Positions 8,723-21,600 of a stretch of DNA of 64,000 bases are shown here, piece by piece. Each line of letters opens with the position of its first letter. Within the stretch, counting starts at the first letter, position 1. The DNA is from Nigrospora sphaerica. Lineage: Eukaryota; Ascomycota; Sordariomycetes; Amphisphaeriales; Apiosporaceae. Under the pieces are notes generated by a model. That model made no database searches and was not told the DNA's origin. It saw only the letters and a list, made by a program, of their open reading frames with translations. A program made the position numbers and the translations under genes. The stretch lies in assembly GCA_018287875.1 (NCBI GenBank), contig JAGVVL010000001.1, positions 3,968,001-4,032,000 on the forward strand, written 5' to 3'.

Positions 8723-11536
8723 CAGATTTAATAGCAGGAAGGCATACGCTCCTGGAGATGTTGCTACGGAGGTAGGTCGCAGCAGCTAATTACGACTAGA
8801 CGGAGGGACCGACCTATGGAGAAGAAAGACCCAGTCTACTTTCCGTACCCGTTTGCCTCCCCTCGGCGGCTCAGCCCGTCACGAGCCCGTTCGGAACCGG
8901 ACTTTTAAGTGTGGTCTTGTTGGAAAGGCCGAGGCTGCCGTTCCCCATGAAGCCGCTACCCGTCGCTCGTACAAAATGGATCACAGCGGGTTTTTTGGCG
9001 ATATGCGCCTGCAACTCCGGAGCGCATACGTTGAGTGTCTGCCTACATACTACCTCGTGCTTCGACTTACCTGCTTTGCATGCCTACGTACCTCTTAAGC
9101 AACTACCGACAGGCGGCATCACTTGGCGAGTCCCTTTCCATTTGACCTCCGCGGGGTGGCTGTTGGGAGGGGGGAAAAATGCTCGAGTACAGCAGCAGCT
9201 GCTGCTGCACCATCCATGACGCAGACGGCCCTTCACCGCCTGCCCGTCTTTGCCGAACTCGGAAATCTGCACAAATGGCATCCCAAGACGGAGATCTGGT
9301 CGGCAGCCAAGCCAAGTCGGATCAGCGCCAGGGCTGCCGAGGCTGGTGGGCATCGCCGTTTCGGTGGTTTGATCCCACCAAACGAGAATCGAGGCAATCC
9401 GCGGGCTTGTCAAGCTTGTGCTGGGTTCTCACGAGAGCACCCGTGCTGTGTCGCGCTGCTGGTCCCGGGATGCCTCGACATGTGAAAACCCATATTTGCT
9501 CCCGCTGACCCCAGCCAGCCCCAGCCTGTGCGCCCGAGTCGGCCCGTTCGCTGGCAATCAATAGCCAAGGACCGCGTACCTCGGTGGTAGACAGTTCAAG
9601 GGGGGATGAGGCTGTACGAGGAAGCTTCTCTTTGCCGTCGTCCGGCGTCGTCCTGCCGTGTCAGAACCGCAACAACGACAATGCCCCCTGATGGACCAGG
9701 ACGGGTGCCGGCGCCGGGTGGTAGTCTAGCCTTCCCGCAGAAGGTTGAGAGGTTCAACGGATTCCAGCTACTGCGCTTGTCCCCCCCGGTTGGAGCCTGG
9801 CGGCGTCTTCTGCCAGGGAGACCCTGCCTAGCAACCGGAACTTGGACGAAAAGGCCTGTCTGACTGGCTGGCAGATCGAGGAGGGAGCTCGCAGCTCCTC
9901 TTGTCACCCCTGGTTGGGTGCGGCCAAATGGCGTTCGGTCATGGCCTGGAACAGGTACCTCCTCTTCTTACAACTCTTTACCGTCCCCCAGCTGTATGAG
10001 ACCCCGGTAGCCCCGAAGCTGGGCAGCAACCACATTGCCAGCCGCAATTGCCCCTCCTCCGCCCTCCCTCTGCTCCCCGCGACTTGACATTCGTTACAAT
10101 GTAGACCTGCTGTTGGCCCCATCTTTGCCATTCTGTCCCCTCGACCGATGATAAACGCGAGCCGACTCACGGTCCATACGTAAAGCCCACTCGCACGGAA
10201 CTACGTACCCTATCTCGGGTGCTTGCCGACCTTTCGTATCGAGATTTTTTCAACCCGTACTTTCATGCCAACCTACCTAGCTTGCCATGTTGCTTTTGAA
10301 GATCGCTCAAGTAAGCTAGTGCCTCGCAGGCCTGCTCTGGACCACCAGCGGCATCGCACGAACCCGTGCTCATCGCACATTTTCCCGGAACACACCAGCC
10401 TAGGAAGTAAGCAAGCTCCGAAAGCACGACCGCGGGCCCTGAGTGATATTCAGGTACGTTACCACCCGCCACCGCCCTTACGCCGGCCCCCGGGGGGGGG
10501 GTGCGCCAGGCGTGCCGTAGCTTGTTCTGAAGCACGCCCAGTCGGTTCCCCCCATGCGCTGCCGGGGTGCTAGTGTTGCGATGGTCTGCCCCGGCAACCT
10601 GCCTCTCACCACTGGTGACGTCAGTACGGGCGGAGCTCCTCGCGTCTGCCCGCCATCCCGACTCCATCTCGCCTCCAGCTCTCATGTCTCCAGCCCCAGC
10701 GAAAACGGTCTCCAGAGCCCAGACTGCCCGCCCCCGCGTGGAGTCCAATGGTTTTTGGAGGAGCCGTCGTGCTCAGGACCAGCGAAAAGGGCTGCCCGCG
10801 CTTCTCCATCATTGGCCTGAAGCTGGCCGGCCCGCCATGGGCTTGGTCGGTGGTGGGAAAGACGAATCGCGATGCCATCAGAACAACAACCCGACCCAAG
10901 TTTCTGCAGCCGCTCTGCAGTAGCCCGCCCTTCCCATTGGCCCCTTGAGGACCTTCTCCTGCATTGCCCATCCATTTTTCCCAGCAACGCTCGGCTGTCA
11001 GGCCCTGCCTGGCTGACAGGGTTCTGTAGAGTCCCGTCGCATTGAGGGCGTGGTTTGCTTTGCTTACGTTGCCCCCTCCGTAACAGCACTCGCCCTCTCT
11101 CCAGTTGCGAGGTATAGATGAGGTATCGAGGCATGTAGGTACGGTGGGGTCGCCAGCTCCGGATCCCCCCTTCAAACAGCTGTTTGTTGCCAGCTTGGCG
11201 GCATCGCATCGTGATCCTCCAAGCGAGCCACGACTCCTCCATCGCCCTTCCACGTTGGCCCTGGGTACTTAGAGCCTACCCGCCGCGCTCCGGGTGCGGG
11301 AGTTGTCCTCTTTTCCCCTTCCTTCTTTCTCCCTCTCCTCTCCCCAGCCTCTGAACCGCATTGCTATCCTTTCGTAGCAACATCTGCTCACCCGCCCGGG
11401 GACTCAGTTCGCCCCGTGGTCGCTCACTTGCTCTCCACTTCCCTCCCCTCTGCGTGCTCCCACTCCGAGACGCTGCAGATACATACCGGGCCAGCCGCCT
11501 CCTCATTCTCACCGTTCCTGGCCAATCTGGGACACC
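8723..11536. other. Long divergent intergenic region
   Basis: About 2.8 kb between the divergently transcribed GPD1 and debranching-enzyme genes. Open frames on both strands are short and show no family I recognise. The last 250 bp are very pyrimidine-rich (for example 11300-11350), as in fungal leaders near transcription starts. Both genes could draw on regulatory sites here. I see no supported gene. Confidence 0.5.
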
Positions 11537-14500
11537 ATGGTTCCCCAGACGATGATCTCGGACGAGGTCTACCTTCTGCCTCTGAAGGACAATGGCGCGC
11601 CTGACGTGCCTGGTGAATACGTCTATCTGGCCCCCCGATCCCACGAACCCGTGACGATTCGGTTTACCATCGAGGGTACCTCGTCAATATGTCGTCAGGG
11701 CAGCCTCTGGGTCAACATACCCGAGCAAGGCGCTGATTTTCAGAGACAGTCCTTCAGGGAATTCAAGTGAGTCGAGAGCGCCGAGCGGCACGGCGGCAAC
11801 GAGCTGCAAGATTAACCGCGTTAGGCTTGTGCCCGATTTCAACCGGACCCTGGAGATTTCGATCCCCGTGTACGATGCCGGCGCCTTTGCCTTCTACGTA
11901 ACTTACACCGAGCTTCCCGAGCTCGTTGAAGAACTCGGTTCGGACCAATTGACGACGTCGGAGAGGAAGCAGACGCCGACCTACTACATCGATGTTGCCC
12001 CGAGAATGTCCCTCGACGGTCGGCCGCTGCCGCTCCCGGCTCTCTCCATATTCTCCGTTATCAGCAAGTTTATGGGCAAGTACCCCACCGACTGGGAAAA
12101 GCACTTGCGCGGTATCAGCGGGAGGGGCTATAACATGATCCATTTCACGCCTCTGCAGAAGCGTGGCGCGTCCAACTCCCCATACAGTCTGTATGACCAG
12201 CTCGGCTGGGACCCCGACTGCTTCCCGAAGGGAGAGGAAGATGTGCAAAAAATGGTGGACAGCCTGGAGAAGAACCACTCGCTCCTGAGTCTGACCGACA
12301 TTGTGCTCAACCACACGGCTCACAATAGTCAATGGCTGCTGGAACACCCAGAGGCGGGCTACAACCTGAATACGGCCCCGTGGCTCGAGTCGGCGTACCT
12401 GCTCGACACCAAGCTTCTTGAGTTCGGCGCCCGGCTGGAAGAGCTCGGATACCCTACCGAGTTCCCCTCGGTCGACGAGCTTGCCAAGGTAATGGAGGGC
12501 ATCAAGAAGCATGTTATTGCCGAGATCCGCCTCTGGGAGTACTACGCGCTGAGCGTGGACCGGGACGTCGACGCAGCCCTCGAGGCATGGGCTGCGGGAC
12601 AAACCGCTTTGCCGGAGGGCGTAGCCGACGGCGAGCTTGAGAACCTGAAGCATGCGAGCTTGAAGGACCAAGGCGCCTACCTCTTACAAAAGGGCTTGCT
12701 CAACAATGATCGGCTCGGAGAGCGCTTTCGAAGACGGCTGGACCCCAAGCTCTCGGCCGCCCTGATCTCGGTGCTCTTTGGGAAATACCGCGGAGAAGCG
12801 GACGAGGCGACCATCAGAGCAAAGATGGCCGAGATAATGGATGCTGCCAACGTGTCCTTCTACGACGAGTACGACAAGGAGCTCGGCGAGATACTGGACC
12901 AGATTTTCAACCGCATCAAATACATGCGTATTGACGAGCACGGCCCCAAACTTGGGGCGGTCAACAGCGAAAACCCTCTTGTCGAGCCCTACTTCACCAG
13001 GCTGCCACGAAACGACATGACGGCCAAACACGCGGAGAAGGACCTGGCCCTGGTTAACAACGGCTGGGTTTGGGCTGGCAATGCCCTTGTCGACAACGCC
13101 GGGCCCCAGTCCCGCGTCTACCTGCGCCGCGAGGTGATTGTCTGGGGTGACTGTGTCAAGCTGCGGTACGGCAGCGGGCCGCAAGACAGCCCCTGGCTCT
13201 GGGATTTCATGACCAAGTACGCCCGCATGCTGGCAAAGTACTTCGCTGGGTTCCGCATCGACAACTGCCACTCGACTCCGATCCACGTCGCCGAGCACAT
13301 CCTCGACGAGGCCCGCCGGGTTCGGCCGAACCTCTACGTCGTGGCCGAGCTTTTCACCGGGTCCGAGGAGATGGACTACGTCTTTGTTAAGAGGCTCGGC
13401 ATCAGCGCCCTGATCCGAGAAGCCATGCAGGCCTGGAGCACCGGGGAGATGAGTAGACTGGTCCACCGCCATGGTGGCCGCCCGATCGGCAGCTTCGAAA
13501 CCGACGAAGTGACGCGGCCCAACTCGCAAAATCCCACCAGTGCGCCGACAAGCCCGGACGGCTCCGTAAACGGCCACAAGCGCGAGGTCATCAGGCGGAT
13601 CAAGCCTGTGCCGATCCAGGCTCTGTTCATGGACTGCACCCACGACAACGAAGTTCCTGCGCAGAAACGAGACGCGCGCGATACACTGCCCAACGCCGCC
13701 CTGGTCTGCATGTGCTCGAGTGCGTCTGGAAGCGTGATGGGATACGACGAGATTTACCCCAAGCTCGTGGACCTCGTCAACGAGACGCGGCTTTACACGT
13801 CGGAATCTTCCGAAAAACCCGTCAAGGTCGGCGGTGGCAGCGGGGGTATCGGCGGCGTGAAGCGACTCCTCAACCAGATCCACACCCTCATGGGCAAGGA
13901 CGGGTACGACGAGACGCACATTCACCACGAGGATCAGTACGTCACAGTGCACCGGGTTCACCCTCAATTCCGCAAGGGGTACTTCCTCATCGCCCATACG
14001 GCGTACCCGGGCTACGGCAACGGCAACGGAGCGTTCAACGCCGTCCACCTGGGCGGTACCAAGGCCCGGCACCTCGGGAGCTGGATGCTCGAGGTCGACG
14101 ACAGCGAGGAGGCCAGGAAAGCCGTCTCGGAGGACGACAAGTACCTGCTCGGTCTTCCCAGCCGTGTCGTCGATGTCCCGGGCATCCGGATGGAGGTCAA
14201 GAACGACGAGACGGTCATCACCGTCAGGGACAAGTTCCCTCCGGGCTCGATTGCCCTGTTCGAGACCTGGATCCCTTCGGCCGAGCACTCTGCCGGCCTC
14301 GATACCTACGTCTGCTCCGGGGCAAAGGAGGCCATGGCCGGACTGGACCTCGTCGATCTCAACTTCCTACTGTACCGGTGCGAGGCCGAGGAGCGCGATG
14401 GGAGCGAAGGCAAGGACGGCGTCTACGAGATCCCCGGCTACGGCAAACTCGTGTACGCCGGACTTCAGGGCTGGTGGAGCATCCTCAAGGACGTCATCAA

Positions 14501-16262
14501 CGAAAACAACCTTGCACACCCGCTCTGCCAGAATCTCCGTGACGGCCAGTGGGCGCTGGATTACACCGTGGGGCGCTTGGAGCGAGCCAGCGAGAAACCT
14601 CACTTCGAAAGACTGGACAAGCCGGCGGCGTGGCTCAAGGAGAGATTCGATGCCATCCGTGTCATCCCGAGCTTTTTGCTGCCCCGGTACTTTGCTCTGG
14701 TGGTGAGGACGGCGTACAGGGCGGCTTGGGAAAGAGCCATGGAGCAGCTTAACGAGAACAGCCGTGACGGCCAGTGGTTCCTGCAGAGCCTCGCCATGGT
14801 GAGCATACAGCAAACGGGCCTGGTGCCGTCGGGGTCCCTGTGGCCGTCGAAGCTCGTGCCGTCGCTGGCCGCTGGCCTGCCCCATTTCGCCGTGGAATGG
14901 GCCCGTTGCTGGGGTCGCGACGTCTTCATCTCCCTGAGGGGGCTCTACCTCGGCACCGGCCGTTTTGAGGAGGCCGCCGAGCACATCTTCGCCTTTGCGA
15001 GTGTGCTGAAGCACGGCATGATTCCCAACCTGCTGAGCAGCGGCAACCTCCCGCGCTACAACAGCCGCGACTCGGTCTGGTTCTTCCTCCAGTGCATCCA
15101 GGACTTCACGCGCCTGGCGCCGAACGGCCTCGCCTTCCTGAAGCGCCGGGTCAAGCGCCGATTCCTGCCCTACGACGACACGTGGTTCCCGTCGGACGAC
15201 CCGCGGGCGTACGCCAACGAAAGCGTCATCGAGGACGTCATCCAGGAAGCCATGCAGCGCCACGCCTCGGGCATGAAGTTCCGCGAGGCCAACGCCGGCC
15301 CCGGCATCGACTCGCAGATGCGCGACGAGGGGTTCAACATCGAGATCAACGTGGATTGGTCCAACGGCATCATCTTCGGCGGCAACCAGTTCAACTGCGG
15401 CACGTGGATGGACAAGATGGGCGAGAGCGAGCGCGCGGGGTCCAAGGGCATCCCCGGCACGCCGCGGGACGGCGCGGCCATCGAGATCACGGGCCTGCTC
15501 TACAGCACGCTGAAGTGGCTGGCCAAGCTGCACGCCGAGGGCAGCTACCCGTACAAGGGGGTGAAGAAGAGCGACGGCGGCGACATCTCGTTCGCCGAGT
15601 GGGCCGAGCTGGTCAAGGCCAACTTTGAGCACAGCTACTACGTGCCCAAGGACCCGGCCGACGACGCCAAGTACGCCGTCAACCCGAGCGTCGTCAACCG
15701 GCGGGGCATCTACAAGGACCTGTTCCGCTCGGGCAAGGAGTACGAGGACTACCAGCTGCGGCCCAACTTCGCCATCGCCATGACGGTGGCGCCGGACCTG
15801 TTCGACCCGGCGCACGCCATGGGGGCGCTCATCCTGGCGGACAAGACGATCCGGGGGCCGACGGGCATGGCGACGCTGGACCCGGCCGACCTCAACTACC
15901 GGCCGTACTACGTCAACAGCGAGGACAGCGACGACTTCGCCACGTCCAAGGGCCGCAACTACCACCAGGGCCCCGAGTGGCTGTGGCCGACGGGCTTCTT
16001 CCTGCGCGCGCTACTGCGCTTCGACCTGGCGCGCCGCCGCGGCAGCGCCGAGGGCCGCGTCGAGGCCTTCCAGCAGGTCACGCGCCGCCTGCAGGGCTGC
16101 AAGGACATGATCCAGGCGAGCCCCTGGGCCGGCCTCCAGGAGCTGACGCAGAAGAACGGCGAGTACTGCGGCGACTCGAGCCCGACGCAGGCCTGGAGCG
16201 CCGGCTGCCTCATCGACCTCTACCTCGACGCCGCCGAGTACGCGGCGGCCGAGGCGGCGTGA
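11537..16262 (+). CDS. GDB1: Glycogen debranching enzyme (bifunctional)
   Basis: Moves maltosyl/maltotriosyl units by 4-alpha-glucanotransferase activity, then removes the remaining branch glucose by amylo-alpha-1,6-glucosidase activity, so glycogen phosphorylase can continue. Two exons (11537-11766 and 11825-16262) join at FREFK/LVPDF to give 1555 residues, the normal eukaryotic length. The GH13-like half shows FRIDNCHS (Asp556), VVAELFTG (Glu585) and MDCTHDNEVP (Asp684), with the spacing of catalytic residues expected for the transferase site. The GH133 half shows WARCWGRDVFISLRG, GTWMDKMGES and GPEWLWPTGFF, including the acidic residues expected of the glucosidase. The intron has a GTGAGT donor and TTAG acceptor. 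Assignment is secure. Confidence 0.97.
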
Positions 16263-17737
16263 AACAAAAGGAAAAAGAGGACGTGCGTCGGCCGGGAGGG
16301 ACAGAGACACGGGGACGGGAAGGAAAAGTAGAAAAAGAAAGCACCGGGGTGGCGATGGGGGAGCGGTACGAACATGAATGTACATGTTGAAGCGCATTTT
16401 CCACCGGATAAGATCTATACGAATAGGAATACCTAACCCGGCTGGTTCTCTCTCTCTCTCTTCCGCAAACGGCTCGACTGGCTACATGGTCCATCTCGGT
16501 CTATATAATTTCCCACCTCTTGTAGGACCGGACCAAATCCCCAACTCGGGCGGGAAAGCAATGCCGTCCCCAAACCGGTTTAGAGTAAACGGCCCCCTCG
16601 AACTGCTGGCCCCACCCACCGCGATCATCGCTCGCTCGCCTGCACGCGTAGATACATCAGTAATAAGCCCTGCCAGTTCCGGGTCGAGGCCTCGCGGCCA
16701 CCGCGCATTGGGTTCGACGGGAAAAGAGGCAGAAAGAAAACAACACCCCGGCGGCTCCAGACACCGCCGGGGTACCTAACCCCAGGTGTGCCCGTATGGC
16801 CTCCCCCTCGGCGACGCTGGAGGATTGGCTTGAGACAAACGGATCCGGGACGAACCCCCGGCCAGCCAATGAAGTATCGGGGCTCCCAGTCAGCACCACC
16901 CCCCCTCAAATTGGGGGATGCGCCCATTCCTGGCGGCTCCCCGACGCCGACACACGACACGCCGTTTCTACCCACCGGCGTTGCGCGACTCGGTTCTGTC
17001 GTTCCGCTCGCTATCACCAAAGCACTCGTTGGTAGACGTATTCGCACAGCAGGGCATAGATGGGGCATAATGACCCAGGGCCGTCTCAATTACCTTCTCC
17101 GAACGAGAATTCTGCGCCACCATCACCAGCCTGCACCCAGGGTTACACGCTCCAGCACTGTTAAATATCCATAATAGGCAATAAGGGTATACGATTAGCA
17201 ATTGAATAGCCCCCCCTCCCCTCTTCCGCCCCCGATATGGGGCTCCTTCGTGGCCACCGCCGCCCAGTCCAGGCAGCCGGCGTGAACCGACGTGCTTCGC
17301 GTATCCAAACTTCACGGATGTCGTATTCTTTCGAGTGCCATCCAGCCGCTCCTCCGCTCCTTCCTTTCAGGAGTCCACGGCAGAAACATGTTTTCCCAGT
17401 CCACCTGAATGGTCTTCCATTCACCCCATGATATTCATGAACTCCGTTGGAAGCAAAGCAAGGAAACCCGAGAAACGCCGTGCCCGAGTTATGCGGGCCA
17501 TGTCCCAGTAAGCGCCGGTGTACCGGTTGTGAGTAAATGGTATCGAGACGTAGATATATGTGCCAAGCCGAGTGAGCCCGAGTGCAGCATGCCGCGAGTC
17601 CCATGCGTCGGAGGGAAAGGTGCCGGATCGGTATGTACGCTCGGTCGGGTATGCTATGACGCAGGTGTTCGCCGCGGGGAGCAAGCGAATCGCTCGTGGG
17701 TCGTCGGGTTCGTCGAGCAGACGGACGCCATGCACAA
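16263..17737. other. Convergent intergenic region
   Basis: About 1.5 kb between the debranching-enzyme stop and the stop of the minus-strand membrane-protein gene. A CT microsatellite-like run lies near 16448-16461. The open frames here are rich in Arg, Pro and Gly and lack any family signature. I see no gene. Confidence 0.5.
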
Positions 17738-18423
17738 TCAGGTCCGCTGTGTCCCATTCCATTTCTTCCCCGCCTTCCTCGGCTTCTCGTTGAGCCCGGC
17801 CGCCGCCGCGCCCGGCATGAAGACGCCGGGCTGGTTGCGGGCGGCGGCGCCGGGCCCAGTCAGGTCGCCCTGGGCATTGACCGCCACGCTACTGGGGAGA
17901 CCCTTGCCCAGCTCGTACATGCGGTCCTTCTTCCTCAGGTACTTGCGGCGCCAGATGCAAGCCCCTGTCCAGATGCCAGCGATACCGACCACGACGACGA
18001 CGATAAAGATGACCCATTGCCAGTGTGTCGACAGCCTGGAACCGCGTCAGAGACAGAGCATGCACGCATGGCAGGCTAAAGGGACTTACCAGCCTCCTCC
18101 ACTTCCCTGTGCCGAACCACTCGAGCCGCCTTTTGATGAGCCACTCGTTGCCGAACTGGCGGCCTTTCCGTCGCAGAAGCCCGTAAACCATTCTTGGACG
18201 CCGCTCAGCCCCGCGGCATCGCAGCCGGCATCACACACGCCGGCTGTCGTCGTTTTGAAGGGCTGTAGCTTGCTGTAGCTACAAAAACAACTACGGTACG
18301 TGTTTTCGTCGCCCTGCGGAGCCGCGGGCGGTACGCAGGCGCCATTCGCGTCGTACAGCGGACCACATTTCGTTGCGCACGATGGCAGCGCACTGAAGGG
18401 GACTATGGTCGTCACGGGGTCGG
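17738..18423 (-). CDS. Cys-rich ectodomain, single-pass membrane protein; 5' end uncertain
   Basis: Two well-supported exons on the minus strand: 18090-18423 and 17738-18035, split by a 54-nt GTAAGT...TTCCAG intron. The first encodes a domain with eight or more cysteines (PSCATKCGPLYDANGAC...YRSCFCSY...GVCDAGCDAAG...FCDGK) followed by a Ser/Gly linker. The second encodes a membrane helix (VIFIVVVVVGIAGIWTGACIW), a basic stop-transfer RRKYLRKKDR and a cytosolic tail. This resembles fungal surface proteins with a small Cys-rich ectodomain. The upstream acceptor ATGCAG at 18424-18429 has a CTGAC branch site. The true start is not resolved: the only in-phase ATG I can join is ATGT at 18662-18665 just before a GTAAGT, which would leave no signal peptide. 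Function unknown. Confidence 0.6.
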
Positions 18424-18501
18424 CTGCATGTTCATGTCAGCGGCCAAGAACGGGATGGCAATCGTCGGCGCGGCCAGCGTGCAGGCGAGATAGGGACTTG
18501 G

Positions 18502-18537
<36 letters not shown>
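18502..18537 (+). repeat. (GTC)12 trinucleotide repeat
   Basis: Twelve GTC units just upstream (minus-strand sense) of the Cys-rich membrane-protein exons. Depending on splicing this lies in the first intron, in the leader, or in a polythreonine-encoding exon. Confidence 0.9.
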
Positions 18538-18539
<2 letters not shown>

Positions 18540-18665
18540 GGAATAGCCTGAGAGATCGACAAGAGATGGCGACGGCAAAGGGTCTCCAGGGTTTCCAGGG
18601 ACCGACCCAAGAGGCCCAAGACTGGACTCGGCTGCGAACAGTGGAGAAAATTGCAACTTACACAT

Positions 18666-21600
18666 TTTCAGGGTTTAAAGAGATATATGGCGACAGCCGA
18701 GGAAGAACGAGCGATAGCACTAAGACGCCGTCCAGAAGGACTTCAACCAGGGCGGTGTCGAGGGCGATATCTCGCGAGCCGAAAGCAGGAAGGAAGCGCG
18801 GCGGCCGTTGTAGAAGGGCGTCTTCACTTGGCCAAGAATGGCTCCCTCCCCCGTTGCAGGGGATTGCGACCAAAGAGGCAGCGGACCAGTGGATCGGGCC
18901 GCAACCGCGACTCTCCAAGAATGAACACGGCGAAAGCGAGGCCGGATGGGCCGCGATGGTATTGGTTGGGGATGCAAATAAAATGGCTACTTGATAGTCT
19001 GGTTGTCCCGATCGTGTGGTGTGCCGGATGGAAGCCAACCGAAAATCGGGGGTGAGATATGGAGAGACGGCGCGGAGAGGATGTCGAAGCCGAGGACTAA
19101 AACGGGTAAAGAATGACGAGGCTTTTGTTCTGCAGCAAAGCGGGAACGAACAGACGCCCGGCTGGACTACTCGTTTCACCGACCTGCAACGTGTGGAGGG
19201 GGGGGACGAATGTATGGGGGAGGATGGATGGTGAAGGAAGGGAAGGTGATGTCAAAGCCACGGGATCGCCAGGTGGAGGAGTTGGGACGGATCGCGCAGG
19301 CAGAGCGAGCAGTAAGAAAAGCGAATGGATGCGAGGGGAAAAGAATGGGCGGAGGGACGAGACCCAATAGATGTGGATGGCGGATGGGAATTGGGAACGG
19401 GGAACACTGGGAGCGCAGGGCCTTTCAGGGCCTAGGGTAGCAACTGGGAGGGTGGAAAGCGTTTCCAGGAAGGGTGGAAAACGTCCACTCCACTGGAAGG
19501 ACTGGAAGGGGGGGGGGGCGTGTGGGAGGAGCGGGTGGGCTGGACTAGTGGGGATAGGCGGATGGATCGTAAGGTAGCCTGACGGGAATGCTAGTTTCCA
19601 GCAAGTCGCTGAGCTGACCTGACAAAAGAGGTGCTTGCAGGTTTGATGGCCCCATAGATCAAGGGACGGATCAGCAATATGCATACGTCGGCGTCGGAGC
19701 CACGCATCGTTTGGCAGCGACACCCTTGCATGCAGACTATACTGTATCATTACTGCGTAGGTACTCATATCAAGGCACAGCCGGCCACCCACCCTCCCTC
19801 GCCTGCTCAGTATAGAGTGACGGGCCAGTTAGGTGGGAGCCTGCGAAGGCATCCACAACCCGCCCGGTAAAGTTGCAGAGAGAGACCTCCCATGAGGTAT
19901 GAATGTAGGTGAGAAAATAAGCACCTACCTAGGCAGGTTAGCCGAGATCCTTCGGCTCTCACCCATCTTCATCTTGCCTTCCCATACGGGGCCATCTCAC
20001 CCTCCCCCCGGACCGGAGATCCACGGATGGCACATGGGGGGCTTGACTGTCTGACAAGTTGGTCGTCCTTTTTGTTTCCCCCTCCTTCCTTCACTCTGTC
20101 GTAAGTGAAATTCGTCACGGACGAGCTGAACAGGTCTTGTCCGGCCGGGCTGGAGCCTGTCTGACCTAGGGCAACTGGGATCCCCGTCCCATGCTGGCAA
20201 CGGGCGCGTCGAGCACTGCCGCGTCTCCGGGCTAAGACCACGGGTACCGAATACGGATGCCATGTACCAGGTTTAGGGGGAGGCGGCCAAGGGGCTAAAG
20301 GGCCGGGGCACGCTGGCGAGGCCTAGACTGGATTGGACGGCATGGGATGACAAAGCCCATTGAGCATGAGCACGAGCATGCGCGCTAAACACGATGCGCT
20401 GCGGAGAGCCCGGGAGGAGAAAAGACAGGGGGGAGGCGGGAATGGATCCTCGTCAGCGTCGGAGACGCAGAAAGAAATTGTCGTCGCTGTGGTGCCGTCA
20501 AGCAGTCGTCAAGAATGAGCGAGCCCTTGCGACGGCATGCATCTGCTCCTCTGACGGGTGTTCTTCTTGGGGACCTAAGCAGACCACAAGCATCTACAGG
20601 TTACTATGTACCTTATATCGTACACCACCGGTGACACCCATCGGGCTGCAGGTCCATGGATCCAGGGAAGGCCGGTCCGCCGTCGCAAGCGTCGCACAAC
20701 CTTAAGTCGTTCGAAGTTACAGCAGCCGCCGCCGCCATCACCGCCGCCGTCGCCCCCGCCCCTCTACTGGTGCTGGTGTTGGTGTCGCGAAGTGGCACCG
20801 CCACCACGCCCAGCGCCCACCTGAATCGACCTCGTTCGTTCGCTCGCTCGCTCCTCAGCCGCCTGTGGCCCCATTCGTCCGACCTCGTTCCTTCTTTGAC
20901 CCCTGGATGCTCCACGGAAGCTTGTCTTTGTCCCTGCCCAGCCGCCGGGGTCGTCATGCTGGGGACGCTCGGTACGAACAGTTGGCTGGTACGAACAGTT
21001 GGCTGGTACGAACAGTTGGCTGGTACGAACAGTTGGCTGGTACGAACAGTTGGCTGGTACGAACAGTTGGCTGGTACAAACAGTTGGCTGGTACAAACAG
21101 TTAACTGGTACAAACAGTTAGCCGGTCCCCTTTCCCCCATCACCCGCCAGTCACCCGCCGTTCCTAGCCTGGCCTGGGAACTTCCCAGCGGGCACTGGAA
21201 CGGGCAGAACGGGGAGGCTGGAAACTGGAAGCTGGAAATGGAGCTAGAAGCTGCCGTCTCCGATCCCCAAGGAATGGAACCGCCCGTTCTACGGGAGAGG
21301 CATGCCCGCGCACGCGGAGAGTTCGGTGGACAGGGGGTGGGTTGGTAGCGGGACGTGCCATAGTCGGCTTTCTCACCTCCTCCGATCACGAAGGAATGCG
21401 CGTATTTTGGTTGTGAATCTTTGCCGGCTCGAACGCGGATGAATGCTGGCCGCCAAAATTCAAGCCACCGCGCCGGCGCCATCTGTCGCAATTTTTGACG
21501 TCATGCTGCTCCTATTCGGCCAGCCGCCTATCCGTTCATACCCAAGGACATAATAGATGGCAGAAGAGGCAGAAGGCGTCGCCATCACCAAGGCGCCCCA

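Noticed and set aside
12684..14288. 534-codon minus-strand frame antisense to the debranching enzyme
   Set aside because: The sense frame is a certain 1555-residue enzyme. The antisense frame arises from GC-rich third positions and has no domain.
14367..15965. 532-codon minus-strand frame antisense to the debranching enzyme
   Set aside because: Same reason: Val/Arg/Leu-rich mirror of a conserved coding region.
17161..17757. 198-codon minus-strand frame downstream of the membrane-protein gene
   Set aside because: Lacks any hydrophobic or motif pattern and overlaps the end and 3' region of the better-supported gene.
19097..19792. 231-codon minus-strand frame rich in Pro, Ser, Leu and His
   Set aside because: Looks like a translated CT-rich leader or promoter; no family signature.
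20613..21491. 292-codon minus-strand frame spanning the minisatellite
   Set aside because: Its length depends on the stop-free 17-bp repeat cycling through frames; flanking parts are low complexity.
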